From Salvelinus alpinus (lineage: Eukaryota > Chordata > Actinopteri > Salmoniformes > Salmonidae): 64,000 bases of DNA. Made by a program: the position numbers and the translations under genes. Positions 27,691 through 42,417 of the stretch are shown here, piece after piece (within the stretch, counting starts at the first letter, position 1; every line of letters begins with the position of its first letter). Below the pieces are notes generated by a model. That model was not told the DNA's origin, ran no database searches, and saw nothing but the letters and a program-made list of their open reading frames with translations. Location of the stretch: contig NC_092099.1 of assembly GCF_045679555.1 (NCBI RefSeq), positions 15,390,076 through 15,454,075 on the forward strand, given 5' to 3'.

Positions 27691-28240
27691 GATTGAAGAA
27701 TATTAGTTAGCTAGCTAGCTAGCTAGGGGATTAAATGCGAAATGTTGTCAAACTCGTTCTGACAAAAACAAAACTGTCGTTACTAGTTACCACAGCCACA
27801 AAGTGATAAACCCCGCATATTTGTAGAATTTATTATTCTTAAAATGTGATTTAAACTTAACGTTAACCCTAATATTAACCCCCCTGTTGATCTTATGCCT
27901 AACCATAAATTAACACCAAAAAGCTCATTTTTGTTTTCATTAATTTTTACGATAAAACCAATTTGTGGCTGTGGTAACTAGTGGAAACACCCAAAACAAG
28001 GTCATTAAAATCTTCTTCCGAGTCAGCTCTCTGCGTGCGTGACCTCTGACGTACAGTGAGGCAGTCACAACATTCATTGTGCGCACTTGTGAAATCTTGT
28101 AAAGATTGAAATAAAAGTGAAAGTAAGGACGAAAGTTTATAGTTTAATGAATCAGGGGGACACGTACAAAAATTAAGTTGTCGGCTACAATTTGTGATCC
28201 GGTACTTGGCTGCGGTAACAGGTAATGTTAACATGCCTAG
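27691..28240. promoter_or_regulatory. Probable bidirectional cir1/scrn3 promoter
   Basis: cir1 starts leftward at 27690. On the plus strand an exon-like end AACAG|GTAATG at 28221 fits a scrn3 5' UTR exon. Between them lie a CRE-like TGACGTAC near 28047 and a 20-bp inverted repeat (TTACTAGTTACCACAGCCAC at about 27779, its complement at about 27964) about 160 bp apart, probably a small MITE. A TAGC microsatellite runs at 27706-27727. The promoter role is inferred from head-to-head arrangement. Confidence 0.45.
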
Positions 28241-28399
28241 CTGAAATCAGCAGATTATTTCAGATGGTACATTAGACAGGCAATGTCCAGTGCATGTTCA
28301 AGTGCTTTGTTTGTGTGTTCATGTTGTAAAATCATCAACCATTTCTGTGTATTTTATCATAGTGTGTTCTTTGTAAATAGCCTTCTGTCACAGTAGCTT

Positions 28400-31312
28400 C
28401 CCACTGGGCACAAACTGGTTGAATCAGTTATCTCAACGGAATTTGTCAACGTATTGTGACGTGGAATCTAAATGTCATTAATGTAAACTGTTGTTTTGTG
28501 GGTGAAATTTCAACCACAGGATTATGTCATCATTTCAACACATTTTCAACATAGACACATATAAAATATGTTCAATTTGTACCTTTTAAACAACGTCAGA
28601 TATTCAACATTATATCCACCGTTTTAGTGGGCAACACCTCCTACTGTAGATTGGAGAGTTGATCTACAACTATGCTCTTTATTTAGTGATTGGGAAAAAA
28701 AATCGATACAGTTACATATCCGCAATATTAATTTTGTGCTTGTTGCTTGTTGGCTGTACCTGCACCAAAACTCCAGTATTTTCCCCTTCATAGCTTGTTC
28801 TCCATCTTCTTTTTAAATAGGGAGTCAATTTGTTTTAAGCACTTTTATTTCCATGACTGATCTAAACTCGTTTTCTATGGCTTTCTTGTCCCTCTGCAGC
28901 AGACATACTGTATAGTGAGCAATATGTTTGGAATAATGAATTGCAATAAAATCACAGTATCGAATCGCAATACATAAAGAATCGTGAGAATCCCAATACA
29001 TATTGGCACCTACGTATCGTGATAATATCGTATCGTGAGGTCCCTGGCAATTCCCAACCCTAACTTTATTGGTATCTTTAAAGGGATACTTTAAATAAAG
29101 TTTGATTTGATTTAGTCCTATTCTTTAACTTTGATTCTTGGTTGAGATGGAGACGTGAATCCAACATATCAATTATTAATTTGTTGACAAACTGGAATTA
29201 AAGCCAAAGATACATCTCCTTCAAATGTTGATATTTTGTTGCGTTTTCAACCAAACACAATTCAATTCCACTTTTGCAATACAGTAAATAGCCTATTTAC
29301 TTGTCGACAAGTTAACAAATATATATTGGATTCATCTTTATATTTTATATTTAATCCCAGCCCCTGTCCCCACAGGAGGCCATCATTGTAAATAAGAATA
29401 TGTTCTTAACTGACTTGTCTAGTTAAATAAAGGTTAAATACATAAAAAAATAAAATAAATTACATCTCCAACCAAACCAAAACTAAAAGTTAAATAATAA
29501 GTTTAAGCCAGTGGCTCAGTTTAAGCCAATGGCTCTATCCAAGCATTAGATACTCTTTAAATTATGATATTTGGCTGCATTGTCAACCAAACACAATTCA
29601 GTAATACTTTAGTAATACAGTTAAGGCTGTCTTCTAAACTAACGTGACAGTATTTATTCAAGCGTAAAATGAGTAACACATCCATGGCCACATTTTGAGG
29701 TTAGCCTACTGCAACTGACATTTAAACAGGTCAACATTTACAAGGCTGCAGGGCCAGACGGATTACCAGGACGTGTACTCCGAGCATGCGCTGACCAACT
29801 GGCAAGTGTCTTTACTGACATTTTCAACCTTTCCCTGTCTGAGTCTGTAATACCAACATGTTTCAAGCAGACCACCATAATATTCTTGGGCACAGGGACT
29901 AAGGTAACCTGCCTAAATGACTACCGACCTGTAGCACTCACGTCTGTAGCCATGAAATGCTTTGAAAGGCTGGTCATGACTCACATCAACACCATAATCC
30001 CAGAAACCCTAGACCAATTTGCATCCCGCACCAACAGATCCACAGATGATGCAATCTCTGTTGCACTCCACACTGCCCTTTCACACCTGGACAAAAGGAA
30101 CACCTATATGAGAATGCTATTGATTGACAGCTCAGCGTTCAACACCATAGTGCCCTCAAAGCTCATGACGGGCCGCACCCAGGTGGTAAGGGTAGGTAAC
30201 AACACATCCGCCACGCTGATCCTCAACACGTGGGCCACTCAGGGGTGCGTGCTCAGTCTCCTCCTGTACTCCCTGTTCACTCATGACTGCACGGCCAGGC
30301 ACGACTCCAACACCATCATTAAGTTTGCTGATGACGCAACAGTAGACCTGATCACCGACAACGATGAGGCAGCCTTATAGGGAGGAGGTCAGAGACCTGA
30401 CCGTGTGGTGCATGGACAACAACCTCTCCCTCAACGTGATCAAGACAAAGGAGATGATTGTGGACTACAGGAAAAGGAGGACTGAGCACGCCCCCATTCT
30501 CATCGACGGGCCTGTAGTGGAGCAGGTTGAGAGCTTCAAGTTCCTTGGCGTCCACATCACCAACAAACTAACATGGTCCAAGCACACCAAGACAGTCGTG
30601 AAGAGGGCACTACAAAACCTATTCCCCCTCAGGAGACTGAAAAGATTTGGCATGGGTCGTCAGATCCTCAAAAGGTTTTACAGCTGCACCATCGAGAGCA
30701 TCCTGACGGGTTGCATCACTGCCTGGTATGGCAACTGCTCGGCCTCCAACCACAAGGCACTACAGAAGGTAGTGTGTACGGTCCAGTACATCACTGGGAC
30801 CAAGCTTCCTGCCATCCGGGACCTCTATACCAGGCGGTGTCAAATTGTCAAAGACTCCAGCCACCCTAGTCATAGACTGTTCTCTCTGCTACCGCACGGC
30901 AAGCGGTACCGGAGCACCGAGTCTAGGTCCAAGAGGCTCCTAAATAGCTTCTACCCCCAAGCCATAATACTCCTGAACAGCTAATCAAATGGCTACCCAG
31001 ACTACATTAAGTTGTATAAATAGAAAATATCTGACATTGCATTCCCATTTGAACTTTGTTGTGCTTTTAAATGGTTGAAAGCGCAGTGATAACACATTTA
31101 GATGACAAATAAACCAAAAATCGGACATTGTTTTTCCATTGGAATTTGTGCTTTTAGATGGTTGAAAGGATAGTTGTAACACATTGGGAATTCAACAAAC
31201 TTCTGTCTTGTCTTTTTGAGTGGGTGAATAAATGTACAAATCTTATTGATCAACGTCTCAACCAAATATGACCAAAATGTCCAGGTTGAAATAACGTTAT
31301 TTGCCCAGTGGG
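28400..31312. mobile_element. MITE with CCCACTGGGCA ends, enlarged by insertions
   Basis: Left end CCCACTGGGCACAAACTGG, right end TAACGTTATTTGCCCAGTGGG, the same termini as the MITE at 18215-18484. Instead of 0.3 kb it spans 2.9 kb. The interior contains a degenerate segment near 28680-29060 (TATCGTGATAATATCGTATC), a SINE tail at 29385-29440 and an L2-type LINE at 29725-30990. The right end lies 35 bases before the first coding exon of scrn3. Confidence 0.5.
29725..30990 (+). mobile_element. L2-type LINE fragment in scrn3 intron 1
   Basis: Encodes reverse transcriptase blocks: [40 protein letters not shown], then IIKFADDAT and the thumb region [33 protein letters not shown] stretch between the palm motifs is deleted (SKLMTGRTQ abuts where about 20 residues are usual), and the frame shifts near 30370. 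The 5' end is missing and so is most of the 3' UTR. Confidence 0.9.
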
Positions 31313-31348
31313 TTGGGTTTGGTTGCTGAATTCTTTCTGCCCACCAGA

Positions 31349-33537
<2,189 letters not shown>

Positions 33538-35025
33538 TGGGATCGTTCATATTGGAATGACAAGGGGTTGTTTCAAGATCAAACCCCAGCATGCCCCACT
33601 ATGCAATCATTTCACTACATTGTAACAGTAAATGGTCGTTTCATAAATTGCTGCTCATCAGTAAAAAGTATTAATACATCTGGATCATGATTACAGCCTG
33701 TCATTTTTCTTTAAAATCCTAGTTTTATATTTTAAAACATTCAACCAAACAGTAATAGTAGAGCAGTTGAGGAGAGAGTTGCCTTTAGTTTGACCTTTGA
33801 GCTGTTTACTGAGTGATTTACATAGGCTTATTTGAAGTAAAAGAACAAGTTCATGTTATTACACCACTGCCGTCAGGCATCTGTAAACACCCTGAAAAGC
33901 CCTAAAGAGCCACACCATGTATTCACCAGTTCTGTTTTAACCCAGTATAAAAGGAATCGCGTAAACCAGAGGTGCAATAGTTTAGTTTTTTTCAGAACAG
34001 GCTGGGAATCAGAGGAACATGCAGCATTAGTTGGCTTCAAAGTACATGACACCGTATATTCTCGGTCAAGTGACAAAAAAAATACATTGACAAACCATCA
34101 TTCAAACATTCATAATGCCAAACGAGGTGTATACATGGCTCAGTTACCTTATTAGCAACAGTAATAAGCACAACCCCATTAAAAGGACAAAGTAACATCG
34201 CTCCAAAATAACACATAATACAGATTACATTTAATCTGGCACATTTGGTATTGTACTCCTTTTCTCCCAACAAACTGAAATGTAATTGTGTATTTAAAAA
34301 TCCCAAAAGATAGCTGATCAGAAATATATTTCTTGGCCAAGAATCATTAAAATAAGTCTAAACCAAAAACACAATTCTGCCTTAGCAGACAAGTCTGCAT
34401 CCATAAACATTTGACACCATTCCATCTACATTATTCAAAATAGATGCCGTATCCTATTTTCAAGTTCTAAACAATGGCCAAATTAAGGATTTTTAGAATA
34501 CACAGGAACATTACAGGCTTCTATTTTTAATACCTGAAGCAACATTACAGGCTTCTATTTTTAATACCTGAAGTCACATTGACAAATACCATTCTTGTCA
34601 TCCGAACGAAATAAAAACATGTTCAATCAGCCTCATGGTATACGAGTGTCATCAAGGGTATACAAGCTAGTCTGTATAACTTGAGATGATAATGCAAGAT
34701 ATTTGACATCCATCATTTTGCAAGATTATTCATTATTAGTTCTGCCTCCTTGACAAACTTAAATCTCGTTATGCATACAGTACCGCACAAACATATTACA
34801 ATGGACAGTTCAAAAGAAAAACAAGTGCTCAATGCTTGTTATGACTGCATATTTCCCATGTGCAAAACAGTATGAGTATTTCAAAAAGCAGCACTCTTCA
34901 ATTCACCTCTATTGGTTATTACTGCTAGGTAGGTAGAGACCTGGTTTCAGGTTTGGTAGGTAGCCGACCTCTGTCATCCTGTGCCTCAGGAGAGCCCTTG
35001 AGACTGGGCCTGCCCAGGGCCCACC
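33538..35025. other. 3' UTRs of convergent scrn3 and gpr155
   Basis: scrn3 ends at 33537 on the plus strand and gpr155 ends at 35026 on the minus strand, so the space between holds both 3' UTRs. A unit of about 39 bp (ACATTACAGGCTTCTATTTT and on) is duplicated in tandem at about 34508-34575. No other gene is recognisable. Confidence 0.5.
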
Positions 35026-38000
35026 TTACGCTGTGAAGCGGTAGTGCAGCTCGTCATCTTGGAAGCCGTACTCCTGGGTGATGTGCTGGAGAACCCCACC
35101 CTGCTGCAGTCGGCCACCGTAGAGCAGGGCCTCTCCTCGGTCCTGTGACAGACCCACCTGCAACAGCCACTCCACCAGCTCACTGCCAAGAAAAGTGTCC
35201 GCCACCATCCTCTCCCCACACCTGTGTGTCGGAGGACAGAATCACCAACAGGCCAGTTAGGCACTCCCCACAGCTACCAACGCCAATAGGAATGACAGAA
35301 AGAGAGGGGGAGGAGGGAGCCGATAGACAGGAGGAAGATGGCGCACAGACAAAAGCAAGAGAGAACACAACCCATGCACCAAAAGCCATGAAAAAAATAA
35401 TTTATATTAGGGATGGGTATACAAAAACTATGCCAGACTGTCAAATCATAAGCAAAGTCAGACCCCTGACCTCTTCTTCTGGACAATGTCCCGGACACAC
35501 TGCTCTTTGTGGTACGTGGTGAATTGAGTGCAGGTCATCACGATGTCGTCAGACACAACCAGTTGAGGCTGCTCCTCTGGCTTCATACTATGCCACAGAC
35601 TGGACATCCTGGACAAAAATACATGTCACGGCTTCTTATTCAACACAGCTTACTACTAGATCCTATGAAATGCTTGTCAGGGAACCACTTACCTCTTTTT
35701 AAATGGCAGTATTATTAAATGTTTGTCCAGACCAAAAATCCCAAATGAGATGAAGCCCTGAGGACAGAAAACACATATGTAAACACCACAATTAAAATGA
35801 ATAGAGTAGTTGTTAATGCCATTATGTCTAGGCCAGGGAGGCCTATTGTACCTGTCCATAGTTGACCACAGCACAGAAGAACTGCAGCTCTAAGTAGAGT
35901 CTCCCAGGAACTTGATTAAACAGCCACCACAGGCAGCTGGACAGGTTCTAAAAACGTGGAGAGAGACATGCAATCCAACAGGGATCATCATACTAACCCA
36001 AACACTGAAGGGCAGGACAGGGGTAAAACACAAACAGGCTCTGTTGCATAAGGTAGGCCTAGCTGTGAGGTAATGGCATAATACTCTAGCACAACATTTC
36101 ATCACTACATTGACTGACCCTTGAGCAACATCCCAACCAATTAGGTTTTATCTTATCCTGAGGGAGCTTTGTGTGATGTTGAGTCACTCACAGCTAATAG
36201 GCTGACGGTCAGTAGCAGGCATAGGAGCACGTGGCGGGCCACCTGTCTGTCTGCTAGCTGCCTCTGCTGCTCCTCCTGGGCCAATAGACAGCCTGTGGAC
36301 TCACAGCCAGTCCCACACTGACCTGAGGAAGGCCACAGAGCAGACATGGCTAGTGACCCACAGGGTAATGACATAGGTTAAGTGATTCATTTGAAACTAA
36401 GCGTGACATTTGTGTGGGGATAACTGGGGCAAGGAGGATTTCCTGGTCTGACCACCTGTCCTGACCAGGGAAACTCCTTGCCCTTGGTTTAACGATGTCA
36501 TTTGTCTACAGGAAGAGGAGGTATCTGACACAACAAATTGAAATGAAGACTAGAGGGATGTAGGTTAGGAGGTTTCTTAAAATCACTACCTGGCTCGATG
36601 AGAAGCGCGTCATTTTTGTTTGTGCTGACAATCATATCAGGCATGGGCTGGGACGGCGCACAGTCACACATATGGCACTCTGACAACACGCACAGAGGAT
36701 ACATTTGATCAGCATCACACACTTGATTAACAAGTCTACTGTAATATACATGTCATAAATCCTGCTAACGCAAGTATACCTTGGTTGATGCTTCCGGTTC
36801 TGCCTGGCTCCAACATATCTGGGAGAGTTTGGGTATCGGGGCAACTCTGGGGCCTCAGATCCTCAGTAGTGCCTAACAGAGAGTCTCTCTCCAGGACCTG
36901 GTACTTCGAATCCCACGTGCCTCGACTGAGGCCCATCAATGAGCCCCCACTCAGCACTATGCTGAAGGCAAGCACAACTGAGGTGCAGATGTTCTGCGCA
37001 AGTCAAAAAGACGTAAGGTCAGGATGATGAAGTCATGTTCTACGAGAGGCGATTCTGAATGTCTACTTTCCCCAGTCCGTCTCACCTGGGGCGTCCCGTA
37101 GAAGAACGCCGAGTCGATGGTGTCAGGCATCCTCTCCCCAGTTAGGAGGAGCACTGCTGCCACAAGGCCTGGGACTCTGTTGGCATTAGATAAGGACTAT
37201 GTTTGAGCAGCAGATTCAACAAACAAAAAAAGGTCCCTTGGTTTCCAGCTATTTCATTATTTCAGTGGAAAAAATAAAATAAATCATGACTCACCCCCAG
37301 CCTGCAATCACCAGGAAGCCTGGCGCAACCTTCAGCTCACCACCGCTCTTCATCAGCACAAGGGAAAGCGCTATCAGACCTAAAACCACAATGCGCACTC
37401 TAGCTCGAGATCATCATCGTCGCTAGACGCCGCACCTTTCACTTTTTCCTTTCGAATCACAGTATGTTAAACACGCAACACAACAGCATGATGTAGGAGA
37501 GAATGGTGGTGGTATAACGTTGATGGTCGTGCGGGTGACGGACATACCTGGCCACACGTAAGTACTGTACAGTGAGCCGTACAACAGTGTGAATGTCAAC
37601 ACGTGTCCAATGAAGCTGTCTTGGCGCACGACAAAGTTCCACAAGATCATGCCGACACAAGCTAGAATCTGGACGCACGGAGAGGCACCCGTCAATAGAA
37701 AGCAGCAATCAATGACAACTTTTACACAGTGATATTGCACTTACAACTTTCTACTGTGGACAATATGATATGTTCAACATTATTCCATGAACATACAATA
37801 CGTCAGTTGATGAATGTTTTTGTGAAAAGTAACCGATATTCAAAAGCCTTGCCTGTGCCAGGAACAGGTTGAGGGTGAACATGTGAGGCAGTCTCTTGAA
37901 TTTCTTACTCAGGAACATGACAGTTACTGTCCAAACCTGTAACAAAAAGACCTCAAAACTAGATATGCTCGTCTACACAAACCATACGTCTTTATGTAAA

Positions 38001-41000
38001 CCAGAATTGCAATTTCATAAATCCAAATCATAACACCACATGCATCCTAGACCAAAAAGATTAAACACAACATTTCAAAATTGTTGGTCCCATGTTTCAG
38101 CTGAAATAAAAAGACCCCAGACCAGGACCTCCACATGCCTGACACGATCACATTCACTATATACACGTGCATGTATACCGACAACACACACACTCAATTT
38201 GCTGCTGCTACTCTGTTCTTTATTTTACTCTCATTATTCATCCTGATGCCTAGCCATTTTACCCTGCCTTCATGTACATATTTACCTCAAATACCTCTGC
38301 ACATTGACCTGGCACTGGTACTCCCTGTATACAGTTGCATTCTAAGCAAGCATTTCACAGTAAAGTCTACACCAGTTGTATATGGCGCATGTGACAAATA
38401 AAACTGCATATGACCAGTCTAGAAAACAAATAAAAATAAAATGGCCAGCCGAAGGGGAACAGAAACAGAAAATAAACAGTCCCAAATCAAATGTATTTAT
38501 AAAGTCCTTTTTACACCATCAGATTTTTTACTAGCAATGTGTTCCCGGTTCGTTACAGAAGTGAAACTGAGGTCACATTATAGGAGGAAGTAAGTCTCAC
38601 GTATCATATCATTGGCACCAGACAGACATCCTTCTGATGACTTTGAACTGCTTGGTTTCAAGTCATATCCCCATCCCTGCTGGTCATAGACTTCCTGCGC
38701 TTTTCAATATCATTGTATCCCTTTTTCAATACAGAATTGATGTAGCCCAGCCTAGACAGTATCACCTAATACTACTGTCCCCGAATTCCACAATATAAAT
38801 GGGATTAGGTACAAAGAAACTTTAGTACAAATCAACACAGCACCCTGCTTGGGGCTTATAATTTCCTGAAATCCGACCACCCTGTCTGAAATAAAATAGG
38901 CTAACCAGCACAAAGCCAGTCAGGAGATAAAGACTACAGTTAATGATAGTTCTTCGTTCATAATGGTGGGAGGCAGTCAACAACTCACCAGTGTAACTAA
39001 GCTGATGATGCTGACATTAAAGCTGACATTCTGCAGTGAATCCATCAATGGCTTAGGGTCCATCCATGGTATTGTCAGCAACCAAGCAGAAACATACATT
39101 ATGGGAGCTGAGAGGAATGTGCTTAGTACCATCCCCGAGGTAACCTGTTAGAAAACAATTATGACACTGTCAATGTCTTCCTATGGCATACATTTCTATT
39201 AGGGATGCACGACATAATATAAAACAGCACTACCTGTGCAACACAGCATTCCTAACCTAGCCCACAATGTCTGCTGTGTGGATCGAGCAGTCAACAAGTC
39301 GAGCAGTCTTTTGAAAGAGTAAGAACATTTCAGCGAGACAACTCAATGGCGAAATCCATTAAATGCCAAGATAATGGTATTCATTGCCCTTGACAATTAA
39401 CGGATCTCTGTCGTGGATGATGTTGGCTTTCGCCGACTGATCGAGCAGCAGTAAACACTACCAAGTAGGCGCTATTTTTCAAATGTTGCCCTACCAGAGT
39501 TACACAGTATTGTTGAAACTCACATCTATGAGCTACTTGCTATGGGCATCACTGCTATTAGCTTCATGACTGGCATTTGGACCAGCGATATCAGCCCCAT
39601 GAGCATTGAGTCTGACAGCACAGTGGGTCAACGAGGACCTCGTACTGAGGAAAGCCATATTGCATGCTCAAGAATGTGTTTGTTCTCATACCGCTGCTGC
39701 CATTTCAATGGCATTTGAGAACATGTTTGAAACTTGAACACTCCTAGATCCATTCGAACAACTGACTGGAGAAATAAGCTAATCAAACTGTGTCTGCAGC
39801 AGACATTATACCCTCTGTCATGGCATTGAAACGCCTGCTCAACAAAAATGCCGACAGACTGTGGGGTTAACTTGGAAAAGTACTCTACTTGAGGCTGTGA
39901 ACAAGCGATTCGGTAACATTCTCTCTGAGCCTCTACTGTGTCTCCACCATGCGCGATGCTAGGTATAAGGACCGCTACTTCGATGCAGACAAGAAACAGG
40001 GTTTACGTGAAATGTTCCAGACACAGTTGGACAAGATGGAAACGGACACAGTGACAGTGCGCACCAAGGAAGAGGTGCCACGGACAGACAGAGCTGGAAC
40101 TTCACTGCTTGACATGTATGATGAAATCCTGGTTGAGACCGAACAACAAAACAGCACAGCAAATAAGTGAAAGAAATAGGTTTTGATTACGTTTTACTGG
40201 TAATGGGGACATACGTAAATGCCAACAAAATAACTTTTTGGTCAGTGTGTGTGTTTCAACTATTTAACTGTACTAGAATGCTTAAAAGGCCACCATTTAA
40301 AAAAAAATATCGGTATCGTTGTTTTGGGGGCAAGGAAAATATTGGATATCGGTCAAAAATGTCATATCGGCGCATCCCTAATTTCTATCCATACAAGAGA
40401 AGGTTGATGACTTACAACTTGTAGCTCCATGTTATAGTGAGCAGCATAGATGGCCACACTGGGGGCGGTAGGGAAGACTCCATAGAGGAAGGCATAGTTG
40501 GAGAGACTGGATTGGTTGAGACCAGAGTTGGTGTGGTCGGCATACAGTAGCTCCACCATTTCTCGACAGATCAACGGCATCACCAACCTCCAGAAAAAAA
40601 CACACAAAAAAAAACACGCTATTTAAAGTTGAATGTTTCTAAAGTTTACAAGAGAAATGCTGGATTCCTTCACAATGAATCGTCAGGTGAGAAGGAAGAG
40701 ACTTTATTTCTTCTCCTAACCCTTGACAATAACATTCTGCAGGTCAAAACACTGAAATGTGGGTGGGTGCCAGCATTGAAGAACGTTGGTAATACACAAT
40801 ACAATGGCAGTCCTGAGCCTACGGTTCCCTTGTGTGTGACAGACCTATATGGATCTACAGTTAGTTCTGAGTCAATAACATGTTGTCAGCTCTCCGACAG
40901 GCCCAGACCTGCATGGCATTACACCAACACAAAATGTAATAACAAGCAGGTGTGGTCTTAGGTCCTGACAATGTATAATTACAACTAACCCTTTAAGAAC

Positions 41001-42417
41001 AGGATGAACTGCAGGCCTATATGAATATTAAATTGTATCACAGTTCATGTATGCTTAAGTCAGGATTAGGTAAAAAAAAAAAAGCCATTATACTGTACAC
41101 ATGTAATAATCTACCCTAACATTTTCAAACTCAAACAATCCCTCCTAATTCCACCCAAAAACACTCACAGCTTTGCAGTGATGAGCAGGATCAGGGCTAC
41201 AACAGTAGACCTGGTGAGCTTTCCCAACTGGCCCACCATGGAGAGGCCCAAGTAGAACAGGGCCGCTCCTCCAAAAGAGTTAGCCAGGCCGTCCACAAAC
41301 TGCTCCATGAAAGCAGGGATCTTCTGGGCCAGGATGAAGTGGAAGATAATGCCAATAACAACCATGAAGACGATGGGGTTCTTCAGAACCTGAAGGATGA
41401 CCACACCCACTATCTGGAGTTTGTTCTGCTGCCGGTCTCTCTGGTCCCTCCACTTCTGGATCTCACAGAAGGCAAAGCCAATTGGGTTGAGAAGCATGAG
41501 AGACACTGGGGCCACCAGGTAGATGTACTGTAGGTACTCTGGGTGGGTGTTCTTATACAAGGCCTCAACTGTGAAGAAGAAAACAAAAAAAATAGGTACA
41601 GTTTAGGAAGGTATATTTTAGGGAGGAGAGCAGAGTGAATCAAAATCTGTGTCACAAACCAACCAAATAAGATTTATAGTATAAAAGACATCAATTTCCT
41701 TTGTTCTGAGGTTCTGCAAGGAGGAGGCTCTCAAATTTTAAGTGGAGTGAAACTCAAAAGGCACTCGCACATCTGAGCAATCTTTTCTGCAGGTGCATGG
41801 TAACAGTTGAACAAGATGAAGGAAAAAGGAAACCGCACACTGCTCTCGATAGTAACACTGATCTTTAATAAAATGACGCACCGATACGTAAGCTTATTAA
41901 AGATCAGTGTTACTATCAAGAGCAGTGTGCGGTTTCCTTTTTCCGTCATCAAGTGGAGTGAAACTGAAAGGATGGAAAGAAGAAGAACACAAGACTCACC
42001 AATAGGATATCCCAAAGCAAAGTCGTTGCTTTGAGTAGCAAAGATTGAGAAGAGACCAGCTTTGCTGAAGCGAGTGTCAGGACTGGCAACCAGAAGTGTA
42101 ATCACACACACAATGAAAAACACAGACACTTTGGCGATGAGAATACTCCACAGAAATGGCCAGATGACATTGCCAAAGTCCAACAGTACCATGTTCTTAA
42201 AGAGCAATGCTGGGAGGGCAAACTTGGACACAAAGTTCCCCAATCCTTTGCCCTGTGTGGATGTGATGATGTTTGCTCGACCAGCAATGTAGCCACACAA
42301 GATGATCCCAAAACACTCCAGGAGTGCTGGGAAGAGCTTGTCAATGGACATGGTGGGAGGGGTGTCAGAGGGATCCATGTCCCCATATGAAATATTGAGG
42401 GTGGCAGGGACCTTCAT
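35026..42417 (-). CDS. gpr155: GPR155 (LYCHOS), lysosomal cholesterol sensor
   Basis: GPR155 is a lysosomal multi-pass protein with a PIN-like transporter fold, a GPCR-like region and a C-terminal DEP domain; it senses cholesterol and regulates mTORC1. Fifteen coding exons, right to left: 42000-42417, 41169-41568, 40416-40587, 38989-39144, 37853-37936, 37548-37668, 37295-37379, 37086-37176, 36780-36993, 36590-36679, 36192-36322, 35852-35947, 35693-35757, 35471-35608, 35026-35221. Phases join and give 818 residues (human 870). Recognisable blocks: LFPALLECFGIILCGYIAGR, FATQSNDFALGYPI, HPEYLQYIYLVAPVSLMLLN, LSNYAFLYGVFPTAPSVAIY, SIDSAFFYG-like TIDSAFFYG, CLWWLFNQVPGRLY, FISFGIFGLDKHLIILPF and the DEP part GGRLQQGGVLQHITQEYGF. 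The intron after 37853 has a GC donor. The stop after YRFTA lies in GC|GTAAGG, which also looks like a donor, so a longer C-terminus is possible. Confidence 0.94.
38070..38402 (+). mobile_element. Tc1 scrap and LINE 3' tail in gpr155 intron
   Basis: 38080-38125 (TTGGTCCCATGTTTCAGCTG, AAATAAAAAGACCCC) resembles the end of the Tc1 family at 19993-21456. From about 38160 the sequence resembles an L2-type LINE 3' UTR: TGATGCCTAGCCATTTTACC, GCATTTCACAGTAAAGTCTA, GCGCATGTGACAAATAAAAC. Neither piece codes. Confidence 0.65.
39200..40380 (+). mobile_element. hAT transposon remnant in gpr155 intron 3
   Basis: Starts TAGGGATGCACGAC and ends GGCGCATCCCTA, inverted repeats typical of hAT. An exact 8-bp target duplication, ATTTCTAT, lies at 39192-39199 and 40381-40388. 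The interior keeps part of a ZBED-type hAT transposase, RYKDRYFDADKKQGLREMFQ near 39960-40170, with SLLDMYDEILVE. The rest of the transposase is deleted or out of frame. The right end is only about 30 bp from the donor of gpr155 exon 40416-40587. Confidence 0.92.
41821..41944. repeat. Hairpin: 51-bp inverted repeat in gpr155 intron 1
   Basis: The left arm 41821-41871 (GGAAAAAGGAAACCGCACAC ...) and right arm 41894-41944 are reverse complements with about one mismatch, separated by 22 bases. It lies about 50 bp from the donor of the first gpr155 coding exon. It looks like a recent foldback or MITE core, with no coding capacity. Confidence 0.85.

Noticed and set aside
41731-42417. A 228-codon single-exon reading of the gpr155 start
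   Set aside because: After GYPI the frame runs through a consensus donor into the hairpin repeat; homology resumes in the exon at 41169-41568.
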